Positions 22,570 through 35,231 are shown, counted from the stretch's first letter. The stretch: DNA of 64,000 nt from Nageia nagi (GCA_050084985.1 JBITNC010000001.1:60450001-60514000), one strand, 5' to 3'. Notes: generated by a model from the sequence alone, not told the origin. Numbers and translations are program-made.

Positions 22570-23260
22570 AACTTAATCTTTTTAAAATGAGTAGTATGAA
22601 TTTATATATTTTAATTTTCCTAAATTATTTTATGTTATCAAGTGTTTAACAAGGTAGGCTAGTATTCCTATTAGGTAGTCTAGGGCTAAGTAATGGCTTG
22701 GTGCTTAAAGTGGTCCCCTTAGTACAATGAGATTTGAGGAATGCTACTAAGAACTATCTTGGTGATAAAATCCTAATATAACTCCTTTTCTATAGTTGTT
22801 TGATGGAAAGTAATGAATTCTAACCTATGAAATCCGTATTTCGATAGAGTAACTTTACATTCAAATTGGGTCCCTTGATTCATTGTAGAAGGCTTTCTTT
22901 ATAGATTTTAGAAACAAACAAAGTTTCTAATTTTGGGATAAAAATTAGGATAGAAAAGCCTATCTAGCTTTGTCATGGCTATGATCTGAAGCTTGGATGT
23001 ATGAGATGGATAATGAGTCATTTGTTAGCCCTTGCTTTCTTTCCAAGATGTTTCATGAGTTGTGTTTATTTTATTTTTACCAATTTTAGAGTCATTGGCA
23101 TCTAGGTATCAAATGCCAACATTTGGCATGAGTCATCGATAATTAAATTTGAACATTGGGGATTGGCATAACATAGTAAACCTTTAAATTTAGCTTAATT
23201 TTTTTCTTCCTTCATCTGTCAAAAGAAGGATCATTTTTGGGTTTCTACAGTATGAATTAA
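22570..23260 (-). repeat. Candidate 5' LTR/leader of gypsy element 1
   Basis: This lies upstream of gag on the minus strand and ends in TTTCTACA, like the TCTACA end of the other gypsy LTRs in this window. It shares blocks with 28100-28700: TTTTAATTTTCCTA, AAGGTAGG, AGGGCTAAGTA, CAATGRGRT and TATAGTTGTTTG, in the same order. I could not find the matching LTR on the left side of the element, so the boundary call is tentative. Confidence 0.5.
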
Positions 23261-23427
23261 ACTCTACACCTACATCCTTCAAAATTTCACATTTCTTTCT
23301 ACATGAAGTAGGGAGGACATTATCATCTAAAAGAACCTTCTATTTTAGTAACCTATAATACCACAAATAATAATAAAATTATTATGTCAAATAATATAAT
23401 ATATTAAATATCATTATTATTTATATA

Positions 23428-23830
23428 TTAGATATCAAAAAAATATAAAATAATTATAATGTTAATGGAAAACAAAAAAAATACATACTCAATAAGATCA
23501 ATGAAACTTCTATCTGACCACCCATTTTTGGTTATCGATAACATGGTCAAAAGTGCTCCTTTATATAGAAGGGTTTGGAAAGCACTATACAAGTTTTCTT
23601 TTTCAAATACATCATCATCACATGTATGATGAGCATCATCATTTGGATAGAATATTGACTCAATTAAATCATTTAATGCACTTTTTTCTTGATGATCATT
23701 AATATCCTCTATTTCTTTATGATTATCATCATCATCATGATCTATATCAATGACTACATGAATAAGAGCTACTAGATTTGGGTTTGTCATGAAACATGTA
23801 TAATCCTCAGCACTTAATACTTCATGTAGT
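23428..23830 (-). pseudogene. CACTA (En/Spm) TNP2-like transposase N-terminal exon, fragment
   Basis: The 120-codon minus frame has an acidic stretch (DIDHDDDDNHKEIEDINDH), a spacer and then LYKGALLTMLSITKNGWSDR followed by SFIDLIEYVF. TNP2-type transposases have a similar segment, L-Y-x-G-x-x-x-S-x-L-S-x-x-x-x-x-L-K-x-x-x-G-W-S-x-x-S-F-x-x-L-L. After this the frame becomes hydrophobic and ends, as if an intron or break follows. The family call rests on this one segment, so it is moderate. No terminal inverted repeats were found. Confidence 0.45.
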
Positions 23831-24509
23831 CTCTTCCTCTATCTTCAATTTGTATTTTTTAAATGCATAATTGGTGGATGTTCAATGATATTGAGTAATG
23901 GTCATGACTATCTGGTAATTGCTAATGTGCCTATCAATGAATTAGTTATTATAGATCATTAACATGTATATAATAATATAAGAATAAATACTAATATTAT
24001 TTTTCCATAAGTGTAATATATATCAAATTTTTTAAGGTGTGGTTACAAGTTTATCATAATATTTCTTATTATTAGGTTGACAAATGCATCACATTTTTTA
24101 AGGTGTAACAAATATTTGCTAGGGAAAAATCATCGCTATCCATGATTATGTTATTGTTTACAATATCCAACAAGTAACTATCAATAAATTTAATAATAAA
24201 AACACTTTTAATAGTTTTGTAGATATAAAATAATATGTTTTAACAAGTCACTAGAGTAACATAGAGCTTCATATCTTCCTACTTCAACATTATTCAATTA
24301 TTACTAGAACTAGCTTCTTTATCTCAACACTTTGGTCTTGGTTTGATTATTACATGGAGGAATAGGTCTTTTCAAATTGTTATACACTAATAGCTCATCT
24401 TCAGGTTTAAGATTTACAACAGGAATAACACATATATGTTTTTGATTTTTTTACTCATGAATTTTTCTTTTTCATGTGGAAATTTATGAAATTCACAATT
24501 CATTGGAAA

Positions 24510-25850
24510 TTTACTACCTTTTGGAATTATTTATGTATCCTGCAATATTTACATGTATCCTAGATCGACCATAAATGTAATTACAATCATTACCTTCAAT
24601 TGTTGAGGAATTTCTACATATGACATATGTAGACATACTGAATAAAGAAGCAATTAATCTTATCCATTGTTTATGAGTGTAAGTTGGCCCACAAAATGGC
24701 ATCAATGGCAAACTTAAAATACCTAGATGAACTTTCACTAGTGATAATATGTGCAAGCCTATACCATCATTTGGTAAAATTTTAGAATGTTTGATCATGT
24801 ATGATTTACCATAATAAATGAATGTCTCATAGGAAAAGGACATTATTCAAGCCATGCACCATATGTTCGATGTTCATATGTAGACATATATAATTCTAAT
24901 TCATTGGCTAATAAAAGTAAATCATCAACAACCTCAAATGGTAGCTCAACTAGCTCTTGATTTGCACAAGTATGTGCAACGGATCTTTGAAGTTGTTCTT
25001 GATGTCTCATTATTACAATGGGTAGTTTAATTGGATTCTAATTTTTATCTAATGAGTATTTACATTGTGTTTTTAGTTTAACATTCTCTTTTAGATGTTC
25101 AAAACATCTATTAGGTTCAATTGGAATAAAGGGATTTTTGCATATTATAGGAGGTATTACATCCTTTATCTTTGGTAGGCCATCAATATCATAATAATGT
25201 ATTTCTACAACTTCCCTTCATTGCCATTCTCTACCCTTACAACTTGAACACCCTTTATAATATATTCCCTAAAATAGAAAGTGATAGCATCATTCCATCC
25301 TATTATCTCATGATTAACCATCGATTCATATCTTGAGAAAGAACATCTTGCTAGAAAAAAACTTTATGACTATGTTATCTCTTTCCCTTGTTGACTTAAG
25401 ATTTTTTAATAAGAATTATTGATTTTGAGCCTAATTATTAAAACATCAATGTAAATAAGAAATATTTATAGTATGTGATGCTAATATGAAAAATCAAATC
25501 ATAATTAAATTCTAATTACCTCAACGTATTCATCATCTTTAGATGGTAAAGATGGGTCATCACTAATTCAACTAGGAATGGAGTTATATTCATGTAATAT
25601 TATCCATATAAATAGAAACTTGTTAAATATTACATATAATTATTTAAATGAGATCTTATATTTCTAATGAAATTTTTATGCACATTAATGACATGCATAT
25701 ACCTCATACTCATCCATCCTCCTATCATTAGGAATCAATGGTGGTATAATCCCATCCTCATCTGAATTGATTGACACATCCTCCCTCCTAGGGTGGTGAA
25801 ATGGTGATAGGTCCTCATCATTAGATGGTACATCACTCCTCCTATGACTC
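24510..25850 (-). pseudogene. Multi-exon coding remnant, unrecognised, possibly transposon-derived
   Basis: On the minus strand an acidic exon (SDVPSNDEDLSPFHHPRRED, ending RRMDEYE before GTATAT near 25700) is followed by a second short one (SDDPSLPSKDDEYVE before GTAATT near 25518). A long coding stretch from about 25390 to 24514 then follows. It includes HYYDIDGLPKIKDVIPPI, RHQEQLQRSVAHTCANQELV, FEVVDDLLLLANELELYMST and, after a frameshift at 24843, VKVHLGILSLPLMPFCGPTY and DCNYIYGRSRIHVNIAGYIN. Codon-like composition and plausible splice donors argue for a real but dead gene. I do not recognise the family. It may belong with the CACTA-like exon to its left. Confidence 0.5.
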
Positions 25851-26004
25851 AACGTAATGATAAAATATATTGATGATATTAATGCAATAAAGTCACTTGT
25901 ATGCTTTATAATTAAATCAATTTGGAAATAATATTTAGTACATTTTATTATTTAAAAATATTAATATATCATTAAAAATGTTAAATTAGAAATAAAAATG
26001 ATGA

Positions 26005-28020
26005 CTTAGGGGCTTAAGAGTTTAGGGTTTATAGGTATTAGGGTTTAGGGTTTAATGTTTAAGGTTAAATGTTTATAATTTATAATTTAAGATTTAAGGT
26101 TAAAAATTTAGGGTTTAGGGTTCTAGATATAGGTTTAGGGTATAGGGTATAAGGTATAAGGTATAGGGTCTAGAGGTTAATATTTAGGGTTTAGGGGTTA
26201 AGTTTTAATGTTTAGGGTTTAACATATATGGTTTAAAGTTTATGATTTAGGGTTTAGGGTTAAAGAAGGGGGTATAATATTTAATGTTTAGGGTTAAAGA
26301 TTTAAGGTTTAGGGTTAAAGATTTAGGGTTTATGGTTTAGGGTTTAGAGTTTAAGGTATAAGGTATAAGGTTTATGGTATATGGTATATGGTATAATGTT
26401 TAAGGTATAATATTTAATATTTGATGTTTAGGGTTAAAGATTTAGGGTATAGGGTTCAAGATATCGATTTAGGGTTTAGGGTTCAAGATATAGGTTTAGG
26501 GTTAAGATCTAAGGTTTAATATTTAGAGTTTAGGCTATATGATTTTGGAGTTAAGGTTTAATGTTTAGGGTTTAGGGTATAAAATTTATGGTTTATGGAT
26601 TTAGGGTTTAAAGTTTATGATTTTGGATTTAGGGTTAAAGAAGGGGTATAACATTTAATGTTAAATATTTAATGTATAAGATCTAATGTATAAGATTTTA
26701 AGGTTTAGGGTTTAATATTTAATATTTAGGGTTTAATATTTAATGTTTAGGGTTAAACATTTAGGATTAAAGATTTAGGGTTTAGGGTATATGATTTTTG
26801 GTTTAGGATTTAGGGTTTAGAGTTTACAATTTAGGATTTAGGGTTAAAGAAGAGGTATAATATTTAATGTTTAGGTTTAAAGATTTAAGGTGTAAGTTTT
26901 AGGGTTCAAGATATAGGTTTAGGTTTTATCATTTAGGGTATAGGGTATAAGGTCTAAGGTTTAGGGTATATGGTATAATATTTAATATTTGATGTTTAGG
27001 GTTAAAGATTTAGGATTTAAGGTTCAAGATATAGGTTTAGGGTTTAAGGTTTAAGGTATAATATGTAGGGTTTAGGGTTTAATATTTAATGTTTAGTGTT
27101 AAATATTTAGGGTTTAAGATATATTATTTTTAGCTTATGGTTAGAGATTTAAGGTTTAGGATTTAATGTTTAATGTTTAGCATTAAATATTTAGGATTTA
27201 GGGTATATGGTTTATGACTTAGGGTTTAGAGTTTATGATTTAGGTTTAAGGTTAAAGAAGGGGGTATAATGTTTAATGTTTAGAGTTAAGATATAGTTTT
27301 ATGATTTAGGATTTAGAGTTTAGGGTTAAGGGTTATATAGGGTAATAAGGTAGGTAAGAGTGTTTAATGTTTAGGTAAAGATTTAGGTTTTGGGTTATAA
27401 TTTAGTTTAGGGTTAAATATTTAAGATTTATGTTAATATTCAGGTTAAAGATTTAGGGTTTAGTATATATTTTTGGTTTAGGATTTAGGATTTAGAGTTT
27501 ACAATTTAGGATTTAGGGTTAAACAAGGGGGTATAATGTTTAGGGTATAAATATTTAAGGTTTAAGGTATATGGTATATGGTATAAGGTATAATCATATA
27601 AGGTTTATGGTAAAGTCTAGTTTAGGGTATATAATTTTTAGTTTAGATTTAATGTTTAGCATTAAAGATTTAGGGTTAAATAAGGAGTATAATGTTTAAT
27701 ATTTAGGGTTAAATATTTAATGTTTAGGATATAAGATATATGTTTAGGGTTTATAATTTAGGATTTAGGATTTAGAGTATAGGGTTTAGGGTTTAATTTT
27801 TAATATTTAGGGTTTAATTTAGGGTTCAAGATATAGGTCTAGAATTCAGGGTTTAAAGTTTGTTAGGGTATAAGGTATAAGGTCTACTAGGGTTTAATAT
27901 TTAGATTTTAGATTTTAAGATTTAGGATTTATGATTAAAGATTTAGGATTCAAGGTTCAAGATATAAGGTTTAGGATTAAATATTTAGGGTTTAATGTTT
28001 AAGATTTAGGGTCAAGAGTT
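26005..28020 (+). repeat. Degenerate telomere-like array, TTTAGGG strand
   Basis: About 2 kb of TTTAGGG and variants (TTTAAGG, TTTAATG, TATAGGG, TTTATGG) cover this block. There is a second level of order: the string GTTAAAGAAGGGGGTATAAT or a near copy recurs at about 26260, 26635, 26843, 27251, 27516 and 27673. Spacings of roughly 160-410 bp fit a ~200-bp higher-order unit and its multiples. It is too degenerate to be an active telomere. It contains no gene. Confidence 0.9.
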
Positions 28021-28740
28021 TACATGGCTATCTTTTTTACAAATTTACAAATGTGCATTAAGCAACCTATATGCCTAATTACTTTATCATGCAATGCGAT
28101 GTGGTTATATTTTCTATAATTTCACAAATTGATTAAATCTCATTAATGTGAGTGATGTGAATTAAGAAAATTTTTAAAGTTTTTAATTTTCCTAGAATGT
28201 ATACTAGTTTAGTGTTAAAATAAGGTAGGTTGGTACAACTATAAGCTGAGTTTACCATATCTTACTAATGAGTTACATAACAATATATTAGTAGTGGCCA
28301 CTACAACTCTACCTCGACTATCGACAATCTAACCCTTATCTAACTGATATAGAATCCAAGCTCAATATGGTGGATTAAAGGCTTCTTAGGGCTAAGTATC
28401 AACTTAGTGACTAAATGTATCCCTGAAGTGCAATGGGGTGCAAGGATTTACATTGAGAGAGTAATTAATGGATTTATAAGAGTATCAACCCTCAATGATG
28501 TAGCTAATGGATCAATTAGTCCATTATTGTTGACCAAAACAACTCTCATCTCCCTTATTTATAGTTGTTTGAAATCCTAAGTGAAGACTACCTTCGTGAT
28601 CAAATCAGAGTGTAGCCCACTTTATATCTCAATAATAATGGTGATGGGAACTCAAGAAAATTAGAATGAATGGTTTGTAATCACCTCCAAGTCATTGATA
28701 TTCATTTTAAAGGTATCATGCATATGCATATAGAAAATAA
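28021..28740 (-). repeat. LTR-like fragment related to gypsy element 1
   Basis: It shares ordered blocks with 22570-22880: TTTTTAATTTTCCTAG, AAGGTAGGTTGGTA, CTTAGGGCTAAGTA, CAATGGGGT and TTATTTATAGTTGTTTGA. The minus strand of the last block reads CAACTATAAATAAGGG, a TATA box. This suggests a relic LTR on the minus strand between the two telomere-like arrays. Ends are not defined. Confidence 0.55.
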
Positions 28741-29020
28741 AATAACTATATTAACATTGCACTAACATTAACATAACATTAGCATCACATTAACACTAAC
28801 ATAGTATTAGCTATATTAATATGAAATTAACATAACTTTCACATTGCATTAACATCATACTAACTATATTAACATAGCATTAACACTACCATTAAAATAA
28901 CATGAGCATAATACTAACATCACATTGCATTAAAATTGACATAACATTAACACTTCATAGAATTAACAAAGCATTCACATAGTTTTAACATTACATTAAC
29001 ATTATAATAGGACTAGATTT
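28741..29020. repeat. ACATTA-rich simple repeat
   Basis: Irregular repeats of ACATTA, ACATAACATTA and TAGCATTAACA make up the block. No gene is present. A similar block resumes at 29340. Confidence 0.8.
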
Positions 29021-29339
29021 GATATAACCCCTTATATATCAAAAAAATTCAAGAGATATCATTCTTGAATCTATCTCTTATTCAAATTATTTATAACCTC
29101 CTATTTGAATTATCTAATGTGAGAATTATTTTTATGCGAATTATTTATGTTTTGTGCAAGTAATTTTTTTTTGTGAACTATGAATTATATAGTTATGTAG
29201 ATATATTTTTTATTAGTTTAGTTTTTTTTTTTTTCAAATTATTCTTTTAGAATATAGCCAAGATATTGTTGACAAACACACATGCAACATTTGGATTTCC
29301 ACTCCCCCATGCTACAACTATAGTTACACCTCTCAATGT
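29021..29339. other. AT-rich spacer between simple-repeat blocks
   Basis: A short unique-looking interval with T runs (near 29161-29240) and no recognisable feature. Confidence 0.4.
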
Positions 29340-29985
29340 AATTAAGATTACCATTAAAATATCATGAACATAATATTAACATCACATTACATTAACATTA
29401 GTAAAGCACTAACATACCATTAATATTAACATAGCATTAATATATTATTAATATGATCAAAGCATTTGCATAGCTTTGACATTGTATTACCATTGTAATA
29501 GATTGACATTACAATTAAAATAACATTAACACAATATTAATATAACATTAATAGTAACATATCATTAACAAAGCATTCACCATTGTTTAATGTTGCATTG
29601 ACATTGTAATAGGATTAACATTACCATTAAAATAATATGAACATAACATAATATTAATATTCACATTACATCATCATAGTATTAACATTGTATTGATATT
29701 ACAATAATATTAACATTGCAATAAGATTAATGTTACCATTAAAATTACATGAATATAAAATTAACATTGCATTGCATTAAAATTGACATAGCATTAATTT
29801 AACATTAAATTAAAATTAAATTACATTCATACTGCATTACGATTAACATTATCATATTAATAATATTACATTAACATGAACACAATAATAACATTTCATT
29901 TTAACATTACCATAGCATTAACATAGCATTTACATTCTAATTACATTAACATTAGAATATGATTAACATTATCATTAACATATTA
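29340..29985. repeat. ACATTA-rich simple repeat, second block
   Basis: It has the same irregular ATTAACATTA / ATAACATTA pattern as 28741-29020. Its end runs directly into the CCCTAA array with the words ATTATCATTAACATATTAAC. Confidence 0.8.
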
Positions 29986-31267
29986 ACCCTAAAACCCCAA
30001 ACTATTACTCTTAACCCTAAACTTTAGCCCTTAATCCCAAACCTTTAGAGCCTTACCCTTAAGTCTATCCCTAATCCTAACTGTAACCATTAATACTTAA
30101 CCTTAACTCCTACTAAAATTAACCATTAACACCTAATCCTAACCACTAAAATACCCTAATCACTAGCCCCTAACCCTTTAAATATCCTTACCCCAAACCC
30201 CTTAATCCTTAACACTAAACCTAATCTTAACCCTTGACCATTAACTTTGATTGTAACCTATAACACCAAACCCTAACCCATAAACCCTAACTTGAATTCT
30301 AACCATAAAACCTTAAACTATTACCCTTAACCCTTATCCACAAACCCTTAAACTCTTACCTATAACTCCACCCTTAACCTTAGCCCTAACCATTAACACC
30401 TAACCCTAACTCCCATTAAGATTAACCATTAAAACTTAACCCTAATCACTAGCCCTTAACCCTTTAAACCTCCTTAAACCCAAACCCCATAACCCTTATA
30501 CTAACCCTAATCATAACCCTTGACCTTAATAATTGTAACCAATAACACTAAACCCTAACCCACAAACCCTAACTTGACTCCTAACCCCAAAACCCTAAAT
30601 TATTACCCTTAACCCTAAACCTTATCCCTTATCCCTAAACCCTTAAATCCTTACCTTTAACCCTACCCCCAACCCTATCCCTAACCATTAACACCTAACC
30701 CTAACTCCCACTAACATTAACCATTAACACCTAACCCTAACAACTAAATTAACCTAACCACTAGTCCTTAACCCTTTAAACCTTCTTAACCCCAAACCCC
30801 TTAATCCTTACCATTAACCCTAATCTTAACCATTTAACCTTAACTTTAATCATAACCTATAACACCAACCCTAACCCATAAACCCTAACTTGACTCCTAA
30901 CTCTATACTATTACCTTGAATCCCAAACCCTAAATCCTAAACCCTAGCCTTTATCCCTAAACCCTTACTAGCTTTTAAACCTACCTTATCCCTAACCCTA
31001 ACCATTAACACCTAATCCTAACTCCATAAACATTAACCATTAACACTTAACCCTAACAACTAATTAAATTAACCTAATCCTTACCCAAAACTCCTAACCC
31101 TTTAAACATCCCTAACTCCAAACCCCTTAACCCTTACCCCTAACCCCAATCTTAACTTGTAACCCTAAAATTCAACTATAACAAATAACACCAAACCTTA
31201 ACCCATAAACCCTAACCATACTCCTAACCTCAAACCCCCAAAATATTATCCCTAACCCCAAACACTA
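29986..31267 (-). repeat. Telomere-like array, CCCTAA strand, with ~300-bp higher-order unit
   Basis: CCCTAAC/CCCTAAA variants cover 1.3 kb. Four higher-order units are visible. The block CACTAGCCCYTAACCCTTTAA recurs near 30161, 30447, 30759 and ~31087. The block AACACCAAACCCTAACCCA or a near copy recurs near 30265, 30544, 30860 and 31187. Spacing is about 280-330 bp. Orientation is opposite to the 26-28 kb array. It is interrupted at 31268 by gypsy element 2, and a short remainder resumes at 39245. Confidence 0.9.
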
Positions 31268-31986
31268 TGTAGACATTTAAAAATGATTTATTATTTATTT
31301 AATAAATCATATTTATACTTCCTAAATGAATTATTGAAATATTACAAATATCAAGATAAAGTTGATATTACAATGCAATTCCATGTGTTATAATAAATTA
31401 TATATTATTTATCATGGTTCATATTTTAAAAAGTATCTAAATACAACAATGATTATAGTGTTATTAGAGGTTGACCTTCACTCCTTTCCATGTCTTTGTA
31501 GGCTATATATGTGAGTGGAATAGCTTGACCTCCATGGATTGAAACTCTTTGATATGATAAGATCTCTGATAGGTGGTTATCTATTGTAATATTCATCAAG
31601 CAATGATGTCTCTTGATGCCACCTATTATGATAAATTATTATACTTTGAGCTTTGAAACTTTAAATCTTCTACACACTGTATAATTCCACATATTCAATG
31701 TTGTTAACAATGTGCATCTTGAGATTGAGGGTTTAAAATTTTAGTGGTAGAGTCTATTGATTCATATATACAAATATTCATTACAAGCTCACCTCTAATT
31801 TGATCCTAATCCTCTAAATATCAATTAACATTTACTTTTGAGGATTGTACATATACTTCATATCAGGTGCATGCTTTTCATGTATATTTGTTGTATCTAA
31901 TATAGTGTATATATCTAGCTCTTCTTATATTTTAGATCATTTTATTTATTATGTATATTCATATTTTACATAATTTAAGGTATATA
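31268..31986 (+). repeat. 5' LTR of gypsy element 2 (719 bp)
   Basis: It begins TGTAGACATTTAAAAATG and ends AATTTAAGGTATATA. It aligns end to end with 38524-39244, for example GACCTTCACTCCTTTCCATG near 31464, matched near 38730. The original end was probably TCTACA, as in the right copy, which would give a TGTAGA/TCTACA inverted repeat. Confidence 0.88.
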
Positions 31987-32101
31987 TTTTGGTGAAACCA
32001 ATATTCTTACACAACTAGATTCCATTCTGGGGCATCATTTCTTAGGAATTATGAATCTATTCATATTATTATCTTCCCCCTTACCCAAGGTACTTAGAGT
32101 A

Positions 32102-34250
32102 ATGGATCAAGAAAATGATAAAACTAGGTTTATTCTACTCATATTCCAAAGATGAATTTGAATGAAGAGTAACCTAAGGCTTTTATAATTAATGATCATT
32201 TTGATGAGATCAAAAGAAGTATTAGGGTTAAACCCGATTTACCTATGCAAGATCCTAATCCCAATGATAGAATGGATATTGATAAGGATTATGATACTAA
32301 ATCTACAAATTCTAGAAAAAGAGTGGATATCATTGGAAAAACCCTTAATAAGGTTAATATGTCTACTAATTATGATTTGGTAATGTAAGTCTGGTAAACC
32401 ATGGTGATACTTTTGATAGTGATGTTGAAATTGAAGAATTGAACATAATTTCTAGATGTGTTATATCAATAAAGGAATTGATATCTGATAAAGAAAAAAT
32501 GAAATATTATCTTACTAAAAATGCTGAATAGGTTATATATATCCTAATAAATTATGAGTTATTAGAAGAGGATACTACAACTTTGTAATCCTTGGATAGT
32601 TTGTTTTCTTATGAAAATATAGGGTTCAAAAAATGGAGTGCTTCTACCATAAAGAAAAATGCCATTAACAATGTGGAATGTATGCATGCTGATAACAATG
32701 TGAAAGTAAAAGATACTAAAACTTCAAAAAAGGTGATTAGTGAGGATGTCAATAAGGACAACAAAGTAGATTTTGAACCCTTGATAACCTAGTTTGAAGA
32801 TCATAATCCAAATATGATTCCTAAGTGTTCTAACAAGGACAAAGGTAAGAGCATTTTATGTGATGATGATATTGTAGAAATATTGCTAAATAAATTTCTA
32901 CTATAATTAATAATGCTTATGTACATAACCCTAGTTGGACAAAAGAAGATCATGATATAAAGGTTTTTGCTATTTTTTGAAGATCAATAAATTAATTACT
33001 TTTAAAAGGCTAATGAGGAACAATAATTATAGTTTATGTTGGAATTTATTGATAAAATTGAACACAAAAGAATACATAGGATTGCACCATTTGTACCACT
33101 AAAATAGGATGAACTTAGAAGGAAAAAAGAAAATAAACCAACCTCTCAAAATAGCAATGCACCACCACAAACCCTACCACCTATAGGGAATATGCCCATA
33201 GTGAAAAACCAACAACCATAGCAACTTCCTATAGTGCAAAATAATGGAAAGATAATGCAAGAAAGGATTGATAACTTAGAAAAGGATATGCATAAATATG
33301 ATGAAGATAATTTCTTATGTTGCTTAAAGCATCCAATGATTGATAGAATTATTTCTAAGTTTTTTGTTGGTAAAATGAGTGTGAAATTTCTAAAATTTGA
33401 TGGTTCACAAGATCCAAAAATGCATGTTAGAAAATTTCAAGAGGAAGCTATTGAATATGTTCATGATATATATATGCTTGCAAAATTGATGTCAAGTAGC
33501 TTGAAAGATGATGCATTAAAATGGTACTTTAGTCTTCCTGAAAAGAGTATTAATAGGTATGAGGATTTGATACATAAATTTTTGAAAAAATTTAGATATA
33601 ATATTATAGAAAAATTTCAATTCAAAATTTATGTAAAATTAAGCAATTACCTAATCAATCTATGTCTAATTTTGTGAAAGTATGGAAACAAATTGCAAAT
33701 AAAATCTCTTTTCCTAAATAAGATTTAAAGAATACTTTTGCAATTGCTTTATTTCCTATGTATAAACTATGGGTTGTATCTAATAATGGATTGATATTAG
33801 CTAAAATGATAAATAATTTGCTTAAAAAAGGAAGATTGTATCAAACAAACTTATAAGCAATGTTATCCAAAATCCCAAACATATGAAAAGAAAACAAAAC
33901 CTCAAATATATGAAAAATAAGAAAAATATCAAGTATATGCTACAACTTATGCTAATAGAAAAAAGACTATACCATAAAGGAAGTTAAGTAAGCTAACTGA
34001 TACTATTGATAATATTCTCAATATGCTATTAAAAGAAGATCTTATGGAACTTCCATCAATGGTTCAACATCACTTTCCTAATAGTATTCCTAAAAATTAT
34101 AGATATGAAGAATTTTTCAATTATTATAGGACACTAGGGAACCTAACCAAAAATTTTAGGATCTTAAGAAATATCATTCAACATTTTATTGATAATAAAG
34201 AAATATAGATGGATGATAATTCTAAAGTAGGAGAAGGGACTGTACATCTT
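32102..34250 (+). pseudogene. Gypsy element 2 gag
   Basis: A plausible start is at 32102 (MDQENDKTRF). The N-terminal part is broken (open pieces 32192-32383 and 32592-32792). The capsid domain is well kept in 33234-33677: KFLKFDGSQDPKMHVRKFQE, MLAKLMSSSLKDDALKWYFS and LPEKSINRYEDLIHKFLKKF, typical of the plant retrotransposon Gag family. After a frameshift, KLPNQSMSNFVKVWKQIAN-like sequence continues. The C-terminal part at 34023-34208 reads FNYYRTLGNLTKNFRILRNI then IQHFIDNKEI, matching the usual CxYHRTxGHxTxNC knuckle but with its Cys and His positions changed. Stops make it non-functional. Confidence 0.82.
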
Positions 34251-35231
34251 GATAATAGATAGTTGGAGATATTTACGAACCCCTTACCAAAGATAATTTA
34301 GCAATGAAAAGGCTTCATTGGTTTAGTAAATACTTTGCATTGTATGAATTATTATTATTGTAACATAAATGAATGCATAAAACATCAAAATCAAGCAAGT
34401 AAAAGCTTTCATGAAGCAAAAACAAAACACAATGGTGAAGCTTATAGAAAGAATGCTGCTAATGGCATGCAAGACTATTTGGATGCTATCAACGACATAA
34501 ATTACACCACCAAAAAGCCATCTATTTTTGTACCTACATTTGCAAAATGTGTATGGATTATTAAACCATCATAGGTACGCAAATTTATTGCTTGAATTTG
34601 AAAAATTGAAACTTATAGTGTACTATATATAGGCTATTTTCTAAATGATCAAATGTGTATGTTGCATTATCATAGTGGTCATGTGATGGTTTTATTTGTC
34701 TTTTGGGTAGATTTTGATCATATATCTCATATATTTTTCTTAAAAATTCTTCAAAACCAATGCTATTAACAACATGTGACTATTTTTATTCCATTAGTAA
34801 ATATGCATCTATCAGACCATAATAAAAATAAATAGTATATCACATATCTTTAAGGTCTATTGACATGTTTTAGAAGCATGCTATTAGGTTTTAAGCTTGT
34901 TAAAATGGAAAAATTCATGTAAGTTCATGAATATTTTTATATTGCATCATATATTTAGTTCACTCATGAATTTGAATTAAGCGATGAAACTGAGTATGGG
35001 TTATAAATTTATATAAATGTGTTCATTAGGTTTGTTATGTGCTTGCATTCATTTCATAGGTTGAATTCTTATTTTATGTTACAAATCGAAATGTGAAGTG
35101 ATATGTATGACTTGTTGCTTACAAATTGGAAACTTATGCTTTGAAACTCAAATTGCAAATTATATAAGTACAACTGTATAAGCAACTAAATAATTCATTC
35201 TTATAATAAAAATAAAAAATTGAGCATATAT
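34251..35231. other. Element 2 internal region with no recognisable gene
   Basis: A short plus-strand frame (34335-34574, NGEAYRKNAANGMQDYLDAI) has no known motif. The rest is AT-rich. Pol, expected here in an autonomous element, is absent. Confidence 0.5.

Larger units (their letters stand above)
13440..23260 (-). mobile_element. Ty3/gypsy retrotransposon, Tat-like, degraded (element 1)
   Basis: On the minus strand the order is gag (22372 leftwards), protease, RT, RNase H, integrase (to ~13440), which is the Ty3/gypsy order. Sequence style (KPLxL, YYPKGNGQA, VYGVEVVLPLEIEI, LVPPKEGEPFLLY) is that of the plant Tat/Athila branch, not chromoviruses. Every domain has stops or frameshifts. Two solo LTRs of other families are nested inside. 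The right end probably lies near 23260, where an LTR-like sequence ends in TTTCTACA. The left end is unresolved and may extend to about 10.9 kb. Confidence 0.85.

Noticed and set aside
26005-28020. A true chromosome end
   Set aside because: The repeats are highly degenerate, have higher-order structure and are flanked on both sides by tens of kilobases of other sequence.
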